A DNA stretch of 64,000 nucleotides from Enterococcus gilvus ATCC BAA-350 (GCF_000407545.1 NZ_ASWH01000004.1:5939-69938); one strand, 5' to 3'; shown: positions 1 through 7,702, counted from the stretch's first letter. The notes: generated by a model not told the origin, from the letters alone. A program made the numbers and translations.

Positions 1-95
1 CTTTCCTTTAAAATGACTCATCGTCATTCCTCCTGCTATCTTTTTCTATTATTCTACCTTATCTGATAGTAGATTTAAAACTTTGCAACAGAACC
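1..95 (-). mobile_element. IS1216 right end, cut by window edge
   Basis: The terminal inverted repeat GGTTCTGTTGCAAAG (read on the minus strand) ends at 95, and the segment matches the end of the intact IS1216 at 21209-22017 with a few substitutions. Bases 1-21 encode the first seven residues of the transposase on the minus strand (MSHFKGK, versus MNHFKGK in the intact copy); the rest lies upstream of the window. The element abuts the delta (ParA) gene directly. Confidence 0.93.
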
Positions 96-880
96 TTATC
101 TTGAATAATTACTTTAAAGGTGGTGTTGGAAAGTCAAAATTATCAACTATGTTTGCTTACTTGACAGACAAATTGAATTTAAAAGTTTTAATGATCGATA
201 AGGACTTACAAGCAACAATGACAAAAGACTTAGCAAAAACTTTTAAGGTAGAATTGCCACGTGTTAATTTTTACGAAGGCTTGAAAAATGGAAACTTGGC
301 TTCTTCTATTGTTCATTTGACTGATAATTTAGACTTGATACCTGGCACGTTTGATTTGATGTTACTGCCAAAATTAACTCGTTCATGGACGTTTGAAAAC
401 GAAAGTAGATTGCTTGCTACTCTTTTAGCACCTTTAAAAAGTGACTATGATCTCATTATTATTGATACTGTACCAACGCCAAGCGTTTATACAAATAATG
501 CAATCGTGGCGAGTGATTACGTTATGATCCCTTTACAAGCAGAAGAAGAAAGTACAAACAACATTCAAAACTATATTTCCTATTTGATTGATTTACAAGA
601 ACAATTTAACCCTGGACTAGATATGATCGGTTTTGTTCCTTATTTAGTTGATACGGACAGCGCAACGATAAAATCAAACCTGGAAGAACTGTACAAGCAA
701 CATAAAGAAGATAACTTGGTTTTCCAAAATATTATCAAGCGAAGTAATAAAGTAAGTACCTGGTCTAAAAACGGAATTACAGAACACAAAGGCTATGACA
801 AAAAAGTTTTATCCATGTATGAGAACGTATTTTTTGAAATGCTTGAGCGAATTATTCAATTAGAAAATGAAAAAGAATAG
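83..880 (+). CDS. Delta partition ATPase (ParA family), N-terminus replaced by IS1216 end
   Basis: This is the Walker-type partition ATPase delta of the pSM19035/Inc18 segregation system, which works with the centromere-binding protein omega. The deviant Walker A motif KGGVGKS lies at residues about 12-18 and the Walker B-like segment DLIIIDT near 123-129. The frame starts at a TTG inside the IS1216 terminal repeat (bases 83-95), so the first four or five residues come from the IS. The intact family member is somewhat longer (about 284 residues as I recall), so the native start and promoter are lost. The P-loop is kept, so the protein could still work if translated, but no ribosome site is visible before the TTG. 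Confidence 0.85.
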   Translation: MQQNLILNNYFKGGVGKSKLSTMFAYLTDKLNLKVLMIDKDLQATMTKDLAKTFKVELPRVNFYEGLKNGNLASSIVHLTDNLDLIPGTFDLMLLPKLTRSWTFENESRLLATLLAPLKSDYDLIIIDTVPTPSVYTNNAIVASDYVMIPLQAEEESTNNIQNYISYLIDLQEQFNPGLDMIGFVPYLVDTDSATIKSNLEELYKQHKEDNLVFQNIIKRSNKVSTWSKNGITEHKGYDKKVLSMYENVFFEMLERIIQLENEKE

Positions 881-929
881 AATCACAAATCACAAGTGAT
901 TAATCACAAATCACTTGTGATTTGTGATT
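881..929. promoter_or_regulatory. Omega operator / parS site: seven contiguous heptads
   Basis: Seven uninterrupted 7-bp units of the omega consensus WATCACW, in direct or inverted orientation, fill exactly 49 bp: AATCACA, AATCACA, AGTGATT, AATCACA, AATCACT, TGTGATT, TGTGATT. They begin one base after the delta stop codon and precede omega. In pSM19035 such arrays act both as the omega-repressed promoter operator and as the centromere used by delta. Sequence match to the heptad consensus is direct; function is inferred from the family. Confidence 0.93.
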
Positions 930-971
930 GTTGATGATAAAATAAGAATAAGAAGAAATAGAAAGAAGTGA

Positions 972-1187
972 GTGATTGTGGGAAATTTAGGCGCACAAAA
1001 AGCAAAACGAAATGATACACCAATCAGTGCAAAAAAAGATATAATGGGAGATAAGACGGTTCGTGTTCGTGCTGACTTACACCATATCATAAAAATCGAA
1101 ACAGCAAAGAATGGCGGAAACGTAAAAGAAGTTATGGATAAAGCCTTAGAAGAATATATTCGGAAATATTTACCTGACAAACTTTAA
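972..1187 (+). CDS. Omega repressor / centromere-binding protein (ribbon-helix-helix)
   Basis: The 71-residue product matches the Inc18 omega regulator in length and sequence. The beta strand KTVRVRAD (about 28-35) and two following helices form the ribbon-helix-helix fold that inserts into WATCACW heptads. It represses its own operon, the delta promoter and the copy-control promoter, and acts as the ParB-like partner of delta. It is the first gene of omega-epsilon-zeta, directly downstream of the seven-heptad array. The start is GTG at 972; a second GTG at 978 is possible. Confidence 0.95.
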   Translation: MIVGNLGAQKAKRNDTPISAKKDIMGDKTVRVRADLHHIIKIETAKNGGNVKEVMDKALEEYIRKYLPDKL

Positions 1188-1203
1188 AAGGAGTGAAAAT
1201 GAA

Positions 1204-1476
1204 ATGGCAGTTACGTATGAAAAAACATTTGAAATTGAAATCATTAATGAGTTATCGGCAAGTGTTTATAATCGAGTATTAAACTATGTTTTGAACCATG
1301 AATTAAATAAAAATGACTCTCAATTATTGGAAGTCAATTTATTAAACCAATTAAAGCTTGCAAAACGTGTAAATCTTTTTGATTATTCTTTAGAAGAATT
1401 ACAAGCCGTTCATGAGTATTGGCGGTCAATGAATCGTTACTCAAAACAAGTTTTGAATAAAGAGAAAGTGGCTTAA
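1204..1476 (+). CDS. Epsilon antitoxin
   Basis: The 90-residue protein is the epsilon antitoxin of the Inc18 epsilon-zeta postsegregational killing system. In that family epsilon is a short three-helix protein whose N-terminal helix blocks the nucleotide-binding site of zeta in a heterotetramer. An AAAGGAG ribosome site lies about 10 bases upstream of the ATG, and the gene ends one base before the zeta start, which suggests translational coupling. It is less stable than the toxin in the cell, so plasmid loss frees zeta. Confidence 0.95.
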   Translation: MAVTYEKTFEIEIINELSASVYNRVLNYVLNHELNKNDSQLLEVNLLNQLKLAKRVNLFDYSLEELQAVHEYWRSMNRYSKQVLNKEKVA

Positions 1477-1477
1477 T

Positions 1478-2341
1478 ATGGCAAATATAGTCAATTTTAC
1501 TGACAAACAATTTGAGAATCGCTTAAATGATAATTTAGAAGAATTGATTCAAGGAAAAAAAGCGGTTGAATCGCCAACCGCTTTTTTACTTGGTGGGCAA
1601 CCAGGGTCAGGGAAAACCAGTTTGCGATCAGCAATTTTTGAAGAAACACAAGGGGATGTTATTGTCATTGATAATGATACCTTTAAACAACAGCACCCTA
1701 ATTTTGATGAACTAGTGAAACTTTATGAAAAAGACGTAGTAAAACACGTTACCCCTTATTCTAATCGCATGACAGAAGCGATCATAAGCCATTTGAGCGA
1801 TAAAGGGTATAATTTGGTGATCGAAGGTACAGGACGAACAACAGACGTTCCTATTCAAACCGCAACAATGCTTCAAGCTAAAGGTTATGAAACAAAAATG
1901 TATGTCATGGCAGTACCTAAAATCAACTCATATTTAGGAACAATTGAACGATATGAAACCATGTATGCAGATGATCCAATGACAGCCAGGGCAACACCAA
2001 AACAAGCACATGATATTGTGGTTAAAAATTTACCTAACAATTTAGAAACACTTCATAAAACGGGCTTATTTAGCGATATAAGGCTTTATAATAGAGAAGG
2101 AGTAAAACTCTATTCAAGTTTGGAAACACCTTCTATTAGTCCAAAAGAAACCTTAGAAAAAGAATTGAATCGTAAAGTAGCAAGTAAAGAAATTCAACCG
2201 ACTTTAGAACGAATAGAGCAAAAAATGGTTCAAAATCAACACCAAGAAACCCCTGAATTTAAAGCAATTCAACAAAAATTGGAAAGCTTGCAGCCACCTA
2301 CACCACCAATACCCAAAACACCTAAACTTCCAGGACTTTAA
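1478..2341 (+). CDS. Zeta toxin (UDP-N-acetylglucosamine kinase)
   Basis: Zeta is the 287-residue toxin of the epsilon-zeta system. It phosphorylates UDP-N-acetylglucosamine and so blocks peptidoglycan synthesis when not held by epsilon. The Walker A motif [10 protein letters not shown] is at about 39-48, the conserved acid in VIDNDTF follows near 67-73, and the segment VIEGTGR lies near 114-120. Length matches the family, and the proline-rich C-terminal tail is typical. It is the last gene of the operon; a strong terminator follows. Confidence 0.96.
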   Translation: MANIVNFTDKQFENRLNDNLEELIQGKKAVESPTAFLLGGQPGSGKTSLRSAIFEETQGDVIVIDNDTFKQQHPNFDELVKLYEKDVVKHVTPYSNRMTEAIISHLSDKGYNLVIEGTGRTTDVPIQTATMLQAKGYETKMYVMAVPKINSYLGTIERYETMYADDPMTARATPKQAHDIVVKNLPNNLETLHKTGLFSDIRLYNREGVKLYSSLETPSISPKETLEKELNRKVASKEIQPTLERIEQKMVQNQHQETPEFKAIQQKLESLQPPTPPIPKTPKLPGL

Positions 2342-2357
2342 ACCTTAAAAAAGGAAA

Positions 2358-2393
2358 AGAGTAGTTACCAAAAAACGGTAACTACTCTTTTTT
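2358..2393 (+). terminator. Rho-independent terminator after zeta
   Basis: AAGAGTAGTTACC pairs with GGTAACTACTCTT around an AAAAAAC loop and is followed by a run of T. It closes the omega-epsilon-zeta operon. Confidence 0.9.
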
Positions 2394-2401
2394 TATAAAA
2401 A

Positions 2402-2763
2402 CCTTTCCTCATGTTTTAAAAGCTGATCGAGAAATAAAGCACACAACGGTATTCTTTCTTTTTTCAGTTGCTAGATTTTGCAGTCTGTAACGTGTCATTT
2501 ACTGTTTGTTACCTTAACATATCCAGTCGAAAACACAAGGGTATATAAACGAGCAAGCTCGCCCTTGTGTTTTCTTTGTGTCTATGTTGCGTTCTCGTCA
2601 CAGCAAACGACACGAACACACTGGCGAAAATGAACCAACAAAACGAAAAAAGAAAGGAGCGTACACTGTAATTTATTTCTAGCTTTTAAAACATGAGGAA
2701 AACAGCTTCACTTCCTCAAACGCCTAACAAAAATGGTTGTCAAAAAACTAAAAATCAAAAAAA
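2402..2763 (+). repeat. Long structured repeat, copy 1 (candidate structured RNA or regulatory element)
   Basis: This element of about 360 bp has a second copy at 3259-3615. An 18-bp left arm (2407-2424, CCTCATGTTTTAAAAGCT) is perfectly complementary to a right arm at 2681-2698. Inside lie a strong hairpin (GAAAACACAAGGG pairing with CCCTTGTGTTTTC), a nested CGAGCAAGCTCG palindrome and a conserved GTCACAGCAAACGACACG stretch. No convincing ORF is present. The 3' end leads directly into the ribosome site of the gene at 2782. I do not recognise a named family. It fills the gap between zeta and that gene. Confidence 0.8.
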
Positions 2764-2781
2764 AGAAAAGAGGAAAAGAAA

Positions 2782-3099
2782 ATGGAAAAAACAAAAAAAT
2801 TACAATTAGAAGATTTTACAGAAAATGAGTTTTTTGGAACACAAGAACAGCAATATCTAAAAGCTCAAGTAAGAGAAGAGCTAAAAGAGCAAGGCTTTAT
2901 CATAGATAGCAGTTTTGAGGGCGATTTTAAAACATGGATAGGTGTATACGCAAGACCAAAAGATAAACCGACCTACTTAGACCCTCAAAACGATAAAGAA
3001 GCAGAAGAACAAGAGCAATATTCTATTAACGGCTTTAAACAAGATTTTAGCGAATGGTTTGAGTGGGAAATAAAAAATTTGAAAATTAAAGAAATGTAA
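2782..3099 (+). CDS. Small acidic hypothetical protein
   Basis: The 105-residue product is rich in Glu, Lys and Gln with no membrane segment. It has a run of charged helices at the N-terminus and an aromatic C-terminal part (DFSEWFEWEIKN). An AAGAGGAAAAG ribosome site precedes the ATG. I do not recognise the family. It lies immediately downstream of the first structured repeat and is closed by its own terminator, so it appears to be a single-gene unit whose leader is the repeat. Position near omega-epsilon-zeta and oriT suggests a plasmid leading-region accessory function, which is inference only. Confidence 0.7.
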   Translation: MEKTKKLQLEDFTENEFFGTQEQQYLKAQVREELKEQGFIIDSSFEGDFKTWIGVYARPKDKPTYLDPQNDKEAEEQEQYSINGFKQDFSEWFEWEIKNLKIKEM

Positions 3100-3102
3100 A
3101 AA

Positions 3103-3136
3103 AAAAGCCTAGCAAAAAAAGCTAGGTTTTTCTTTT
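3103..3136 (+). terminator. Rho-independent terminator
   Basis: AAGCCTAGC and GCTAGGTTTT form a stem around seven A residues, followed by TTTTTCTTTT. It begins three bases after the stop codon of the gene ending at 3099. Confidence 0.85.
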
Positions 3137-3172
3137 AGGTAAAACACCAAAAAGAAAAACCTAAGAAGGATA

Positions 3173-3228
3173 AAATAAGTTGTTCCACTTGCGGTGCAGT
3201 TGCTCCTCGTTCCAAACCCAACTTATTT
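3173..3228. other. Hairpin with perfect 10-bp stem
   Basis: AAATAAGTTG (3173-3182) and CAACTTATTT (3219-3228) are perfectly complementary across a 36-base loop. It lies between the terminator and the second structured repeat. No T run follows directly, so it is not an obvious terminator. Confidence 0.5.
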
Positions 3229-3258
3229 CTTTGCAAAGATATTTGTATTTGACTAACA

Positions 3259-3615
3259 CCTTTCCTCGAATGGTAAAAGCTAACCGTTCGTTACTCTACC
3301 TCAGATACTTTCTTTTTTCAGTTGGTACATTTTGCAGTCTGTAACGTGTCACTTACTGTTTGTTACCTTAACATATCCAGTCGAAAACACAAGAATATAT
3401 AAACGAGCAAGCTCGCCCTTGTGTTTTCTTTGTGTCTATGTTGCGTACTCGTCACAGCAAACGACACGAACACACTGGCGAAAATGAACCACCTAAACGA
3501 AAAAAGAAAGGAACAAGATATGTAGAACATTCACAGCTTTTACCATTCGAGGAAAACAGCTTCACTTCCTCAAACGCCTAACAAAAATGGTTGTCAAAAA
3601 GCCAAAAATCAAAAA
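3259..3615 (+). repeat. Long structured repeat, copy 2
   Basis: This is the second copy of the element at 2402-2763. The core (about 3311-3495) is nearly identical to copy 1. The terminal arms (CCTCGAATGGTAAAAGCT at 3264-3281 and its exact complement at 3535-3552) differ from copy 1 at five positions, every one compensated on the other side. The 3' part (AACAGCTTCACTTCCTC and what follows) is shared. It serves as the leader of the J-domain gene and fills the 3100-3632 gap. Confidence 0.8.
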
Positions 3616-3632
3616 GAAAAGGAATGATAAAA

Positions 3633-4130
3633 ATGAAATACATTAAAAACGTTGAAACATTGGAAGAATTGAAAAAAGCCTACAAAAAGTTAGCTTTGAA
3701 GTTACACCCCGATTGTGGCGGGAATGAAGAAGAAATGAAAATTTTGAACAATGAATATGACGAACTGTTTAGCAAACTTAAAAACACTCACAAGAACAAA
3801 GACGGCGAAACCTATACAAAAGAAACGACTGAAACGCCCGAACAATTTAAGGACATTATAAATCAACTTTTCAATCTGAAAATGGACGGTGTATCAATTG
3901 AAATCGTGGGAACTTTTATATGGTTAACAGGAAACACAAAACCTTATAAGGACGACATAAAAGCCCTAGAATTTCGTTATTCACCAAAAAAATACGCATG
4001 GTATAAAGCACCAAGCGATTATAAAAAACGTAGTCGAAAAAATTATGATATGGACACAATAAGGGTAATGTATGGAAGTCAAAAGGTGAAGGAAGATAAA
4101 GAAGAAAAAAAATACTTACAAGCCAATTAA
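3633..4130 (+). CDS. J-domain protein
   Basis: The N-terminal 60 residues form a J-domain with the diagnostic HPD tripeptide in the LHPDCGGN segment, preceded by the basic helix KKAYKKLALK. J-domains stimulate DnaK-type ATPases, so the host Hsp70 is the likely partner. The rest (about 85-165) is a globular region of unknown role, with none of the Gly/Phe or zinc-finger regions of true DnaJ. I chose the ATG at 3633 because AAAGGA lies at a suitable distance; an in-frame ATG at 3624 is too close to it. Such short J-proteins are common on Firmicutes plasmids and phages, with no role I can name. Confidence 0.8.
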   Translation: MKYIKNVETLEELKKAYKKLALKLHPDCGGNEEEMKILNNEYDELFSKLKNTHKNKDGETYTKETTETPEQFKDIINQLFNLKMDGVSIEIVGTFIWLTGNTKPYKDDIKALEFRYSPKKYAWYKAPSDYKKRSRKNYDMDTIRVMYGSQKVKEDKEEKKYLQAN

Positions 4131-4145
4131 GGCTTGTAAGTTTAT
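4114..4145 (+). terminator. Inverted repeat at end of J-domain gene
   Basis: CTTACAAGCC and GGCTTGTAAG form a perfect 10-bp stem with a 6-base loop that overlaps the stop codon. Only a short T run follows, so it may be a weak terminator or an mRNA-stabilising hairpin. Confidence 0.55.
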
Positions 4146-4163
4146 CATAAAGGAAGTTTTAAA

Positions 4164-4382
4164 GTGGATATTAAAATAAAAAAAATAAATTTTGAAGGTA
4201 ATATTTTAAAAGTTATAAAAGTGACAGTAACAGAAATGAGAGGAATAAATAATCATCAAAAATATGATTTTGATTTATATCAAATAGAAGCACGTTCGCC
4301 AATGTCAACAAGAGAAATAACTTTAACAGTTGATTTTATAGAAAAAAAAGTATCAGGTGATATTATCGCTTTTGGTGATTGA
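4164..4382 (+). CDS. Hypothetical protein, 72 residues
   Basis: A GTG start lies seven bases after an AAGGAAG ribosome site. The product is a small beta-rich protein (alternating hydrophobic strands such as ILKVIKVTVTEM and REITLTVDFIEKK) with no membrane segment or known motif. I do not recognise it. It is the last plus-strand gene before the convergent pair next to oriT. Confidence 0.6.
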   Translation: MDIKIKKINFEGNILKVIKVTVTEMRGINNHQKYDFDLYQIEARSPMSTREITLTVDFIEKKVSGDIIAFGD

Positions 4383-4388
4383 TACGAT

Positions 4389-4469
4389 TTGGATATAGAA
4401 TCAGTAAATGAAATATTAAAGAAATTAAAAAAGGAAGAACAAACATTAAGAACAATCAATTTTATTTAA
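4389..4469 (+). CDS. Possible micro-ORF, 26 residues
   Basis: A TTG codon a few bases after the stop of the preceding gene opens a frame of 26 residues with an amphipathic Lys/Glu/Leu helix (NEILKKLKKEEQ). There is no clear ribosome site, so it would depend on coupling to the gene before it. It could be a decayed tail of that gene. Confidence 0.25.
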   Translation: MDIESVNEILKKLKKEEQTLRTINFI

Positions 4470-4518
4470 AAAAGTATAAAAAAAAGGAAAATTATTTCTC
4501 CTTTTTTTTATACTTTTT
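4468..4518. terminator. Bidirectional terminator between convergent genes
   Basis: AAAAAGTATAAAAAAAAGGA pairs with CTCCTTTTTTTTATACTTTTT around an A/T loop. It serves the plus-strand genes and the minus-strand gene whose stop lies inside it. Confidence 0.85.
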
Positions 4519-4749
4519 AGGTTTATTTGCTTTAATATATTCAGAAAAAATTTTTAAAAATTCTTCCGTTTCTTCTACAGTTAAATAGTCAATTTCAAAA
4601 TACTTTTCTAACAAAGCACCTTTTTCAATTAGACGCTTTGTTCTTCTTTTTCTGTTAATATTTTGCTCGCTATTCGCTCGCAAAATATTTTTTTGAATTT
4701 TTAGTTTTTCTATTCTTTTGTTGATGTCATTTAAATCATTATTTGTCAT
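4492..4749 (-). CDS. Small basic coiled-coil protein, possible relaxosome accessory
   Basis: This 85-residue, lysine-rich protein starts with a helical coiled-coil segment (NDINKRIEKLKIQKNI) followed by KRRTKRLIEKGALLEKYF. That second motif resembles the small DUF3847-type proteins found beside MobA/MobL relaxases. It is two bases downstream of another small coiled-coil gene, and both are transcribed away from oriT. A role as a DNA-bending or relaxase-recruiting factor is inference from the position. Confidence 0.6.
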   Translation of the reverse strand: MTNNDLNDINKRIEKLKIQKNILRANSEQNINRKRRTKRLIEKGALLEKYFEIDYLTVEETEEFLKIFSEYIKANKPKKYKKKEK

Positions 4750-4751
4750 AA

Positions 4752-5051
4752 CTATTTAAGTAATTCAGAAAAATTTTGACTATTCGCATTTAATAAAGTT
4801 TCTAATTCATCATAGAATAATTCTTTGTTTTCTTCAATCGATTCAATAGAAATATCATTTTTTGAAAGAGTAGAAAGGATAAAATCACCAATATCTGCTT
4901 TTGATTTAAGAATTAATTCTTCTTTTTTCTTTTGTAATTCTTTAATTTGAAGTTCAATATCAGAAACAGTTTTTTTCTTTCTCTTTTTTGGTTTTATTTT
5001 TGGAATAATTTGCTCATTTTCTGTCTTGATGGTTTGATCTTGATTTTCCAT
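4752..5051 (-). CDS. Small coiled-coil protein adjacent to oriT
   Basis: The 99-residue product has a very basic patch (KIKPKKRKKK, about 18-27) and a predicted coiled coil (DIELQIKELQKKKEELI), then an acidic C-terminal helix region. GGAGGGATA is its ribosome site. It is the first gene of a two-gene minus-strand unit that diverges from traA, with oriT in between, the usual place for relaxosome accessory genes. I know no firm family name. Confidence 0.6.
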   Translation of the reverse strand: MENQDQTIKTENEQIIPKIKPKKRKKKTVSDIELQIKELQKKKEELILKSKADIGDFILSTLSKNDISIESIEENKELFYDELETLLNANSQNFSELLK

Positions 5052-5187
5052 AAAATATCCCTCCTGATAATTTGTATATGTCTATCGTATTATATTATAT
5101 TTCTAAAATCAATAAATATAAACGGAAATGTCAGATTAAACATAGTTACTTTTTCATTGATAAATGGTAAAATTAATTTATTAAGGA

Positions 5188-5246
5188 TTCCCTTAGATGA
5201 TTTACTAAGGGCGCACTTATACCCACTAACTCACATTTGTGGGTAA
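5188..5246 (-). other. Origin of transfer (oriT) of MOBQ type
   Basis: Read on the minus strand, the segment holds ATAAGTGCGCCCTTA, which carries the nic core (AAGTGCGCCCT) of RSF1010, pIP501 and pSK41. By analogy the nick falls between plus-strand bases 5207 and 5208. On one side is the inverted repeat CCCTTAG/CTAAGGG (5190-5211), on the other ACCCAC/GTGGGT (5221-5244). It lies between the two small minus-strand genes and the relaxase gene. Nothing else coding is seen in 5052-5342; a hairpin ATAAAACTTAA/TTTAGTTTTAT lies at about 5253-5280. Confidence 0.92.
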
Positions 5247-5342
5247 TGTGCTATAAAACTTAACTTTTGTTTAGTTTTATCGTCAAGCGTGTTTGTTAAA
5301 ATTCGCTACGCTCATGTTTGAAAAGAAAGAGAGGTTATACAA

Positions 5343-7328
5343 TTGGCAATCTTCCATTTATCTATGACAATAGCAAAAAGAGAAGGCGGAAAAAGAAGTT
5401 TAATCGCAATGGCTTCTTATCGAAGTGGTGAAAAATTGTATAGTGAACTATATGAAAAAACTAATCTATACAACCATAGAACTGTTAAACCAGAAGCTTT
5501 TATTTTAAAACCTGATTATGTACCTAATGAGTTTTTAGATAGACAGACATTATGGAATAAAATGGAATTAGCAGAAAAAAGTCCAAACGCTCAACTTTGT
5601 CGAGAATTAAATGTAGCATTGCCAATTGAATTAAATAACTCAGACCAAAGAATGTTGATTGAAGATTTTGTAAAAGATAACTTTGTCAGTGAAGGAATGA
5701 TTGCAGACGTAGCTATTCATAGAGATGATGAAAACAATCCTCATGCTCATATTATGTTAACAATGAGAGAAGTAGATAGTGAAGGTAATATTCTAAATAA
5801 AAGAAAAAGAATACCTAAACTAGATGAAAATGGCAATCAGATTTTTAACGAAAAAGGACAAAGAGTAACAGTTTCAATAAAAACTAATGATTGGGATAGA
5901 AAATCTCTTGTTTCTGAAATTCGTAAAGATTGGGCAGACAAAGTTAATCAATATTTAAAAGACAGAAATATCGATCAACAAATTACAGAAAAATCTCATG
6001 CGGAACTTGGTAAAAAAGAACTACCAACAATCCATGAAGGTTTTTACTCAAAAAAATTAGAAGATAAAGGAGTTATAAGTGAGTTAAAAAGGAAAAATTT
6101 AGAAATTCAAAGTTACAATGATGTTTTAAGCGAACTTGATAAACTTGAAAATCAAGAAAAAGTATTAAAACAAGACCAAAACTTTACTTTAAAATTTGAA
6201 AAAACATTTTCACCTTTAGAGAAAAAGGAATTGAAAAACCTTTCGCAAGAATTAAAAATATTTGTCAATGATGAAAATATTGACAAAAGAATTAGTGAAT
6301 TAAAGAGGTGGGAAAATTCACTTATCTTTAATAATAAAATGGAAATTCAAAAACAACGTTTGATGTTAAGTAAAATTAGTAGTGAACGAGATATGCTTAC
6401 AAAGGCAAATGAAATTTTAGATAAACAAGCAGAAAGATTCTTCAAAAAATCTTATCTAAGTTTGAATATTGACAAATTTTCAAATCACGAAGTTAGAGCA
6501 ATGGTTAATGAAACCATATTTAGAAAACAGTTATTGAATAAAGATCAGTTAGCAGAGGTCATTTACAATGAAAGAGTAGTAGAAAAAGAAGAAAGTAAAA
6601 AGATTTTTAAAGAAAAACCATTTCAAACTAGCCGTTATCTTGATTCAAAAATTAAACAAGTTGAAGATAGTATAACAAAAGAAAATAACCCTGAAAGAAA
6701 AGAAATTTTATCAATTAAGAAAGAAAAACTAATAGGAATAAAACAAGGATTGATAGAATATGTTAAATCAGAAGTAGAAAGAAAATTTGATAAAAATGTT
6801 TCAATAGATTCAGTCATAGAAGGCGAAATGCTACTTGCAAAAGCTGACTATTACAAAACAACTGATTTTTCTAAAGTCGAAGGAGTTGCTAGATTCAGCA
6901 GTGAGGAAATTAATTCCATGTTGGAACAATCAAAAGGCTTCTTAACTAACATTCAGACGGTGAAAATTCCTAATGATTGTCAAGGTGTATTTTTTGTTCA
7001 AGATAGCATGAAACATATTGATGAACTAAGCCCATTAGCAAAACACAATCTGAAAAAGGTCGTTAATCGCAATGCTTATTTACCTGATTCTGATAAACTT
7101 GAATTAAGTAAGGAAATTGAAAATACTAATAAAGATCAATCCCAAGAATTGGAAAAAAATGAACCTGAAAAAAATGAAGTGTCTGTAAAAATGTTCCAAT
7201 TTGCGAAATCAATTAATCGTTTGTTGAGTGGTAACCAACCACAGAAAAAACGAAACTTAGACAAATTGATTAAGCAAACAAAAGCAAAAGAAAACCAATC
7301 ATTACAAAGGAATATTCCTTTGCGATAA
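5343..7328 (+). CDS. traA: TraA relaxase (MobA/MobL, MOBQ family)
   Basis: TraA nicks oriT and stays bound to the 5' end to lead the strand into the recipient. The N-terminal relaxase domain (about 1-230) carries the likely nucleophile Tyr near residue 26 in ASYRSGEKL and the metal-binding histidine motif HRDDENNPHAH near 126-136. The remaining about 400 residues are helical and highly charged, without a recognisable helicase or primase motif. Length of 661 fits pIP501 TraA. The start is TTG at 5343 after AGAGAGG. In pIP501 this protein also represses the tra promoter that overlaps oriT. Confidence 0.95.
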   Translation: MAIFHLSMTIAKREGGKRSLIAMASYRSGEKLYSELYEKTNLYNHRTVKPEAFILKPDYVPNEFLDRQTLWNKMELAEKSPNAQLCRELNVALPIELNNSDQRMLIEDFVKDNFVSEGMIADVAIHRDDENNPHAHIMLTMREVDSEGNILNKRKRIPKLDENGNQIFNEKGQRVTVSIKTNDWDRKSLVSEIRKDWADKVNQYLKDRNIDQQITEKSHAELGKKELPTIHEGFYSKKLEDKGVISELKRKNLEIQSYNDVLSELDKLENQEKVLKQDQNFTLKFEKTFSPLEKKELKNLSQELKIFVNDENIDKRISELKRWENSLIFNNKMEIQKQRLMLSKISSERDMLTKANEILDKQAERFFKKSYLSLNIDKFSNHEVRAMVNETIFRKQLLNKDQLAEVIYNERVVEKEESKKIFKEKPFQTSRYLDSKIKQVEDSITKENNPERKEILSIKKEKLIGIKQGLIEYVKSEVERKFDKNVSIDSVIEGEMLLAKADYYKTTDFSKVEGVARFSSEEINSMLEQSKGFLTNIQTVKIPNDCQGVFFVQDSMKHIDELSPLAKHNLKKVVNRNAYLPDSDKLELSKEIENTNKDQSQELEKNEPEKNEVSVKMFQFAKSINRLLSGNQPQKKRNLDKLIKQTKAKENQSLQRNIPLR

Positions 7329-7351
7329 AATAAAAACAAGAGGTGTATAAA

Positions 7352-7684
7352 ATGAAAAAATTTATCAAAGATACAAAGTTTAAGCTTGAAAGTGCGGTTT
7401 TTGCGGTGGGTACATTATTTATTACTGATCCAGTGTTTGCAGCCACTGATCCACAAGCGAAATTAGTTCAAGCGGGTAACACTATAAAAGGTGTTTTAAC
7501 AGCCTTAATTGTTGTAGTTGGTGGGATTGCTTGTGCGAAGATTGTTATTAAATACTTGCCGTCTATTGATGACCCACAAGAAAAAAATACCATGTATAAA
7601 GCCTTGGGAACAGCCTTGCTTGTTACGGCATTAGGTGGGGCGTTGGTTTGGTTAGTACCTTGGGCGTATGGCTTACTTGCTTAA
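7352..7684 (+). CDS. traB: TraB, VirB2/TrbC-like membrane protein (candidate pilin)
   Basis: The product of 110 residues has a Lys-rich N-terminus, a first hydrophobic segment ending in AVFAVGTLFITDPVFAA that looks like a signal peptide, and two further membrane segments (GVLTALIVVVGGIACAKIVI and ALLVTALGGALVWLVPWAYG). This layout is that of VirB2/TrbC pilin-type subunits. The ATG at 7352 has a GAGG site at the right distance, better than the GTG at 7343. It lies directly after traA and begins the series of membrane channel genes. Confidence 0.8.
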   Translation: MKKFIKDTKFKLESAVFAVGTLFITDPVFAATDPQAKLVQAGNTIKGVLTALIVVVGGIACAKIVIKYLPSIDDPQEKNTMYKALGTALLVTALGGALVWLVPWAYGLLA

Positions 7685-7702
7685 TAGAGAAGGGAGTTAG
7701 TT

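Noticed and set aside
911..1180. Open frame opposite omega
   Set aside because: It is the antisense of the well-identified omega gene, with no ribosome site and no recognisable product.
2358..3136. CRISPR-like or phage-attachment reading of the repeated blocks
   Set aside because: There are only two copies of about 360 bp with internal hairpins, no spacer pattern and no integrase next to them.
4947..5246. Plus-strand frame across the small coiled-coil gene and oriT
   Set aside because: It is antisense to a gene with a good ribosome site and runs through the nic region; hydrophobicity comes from the complement of Lys/Glu codons.
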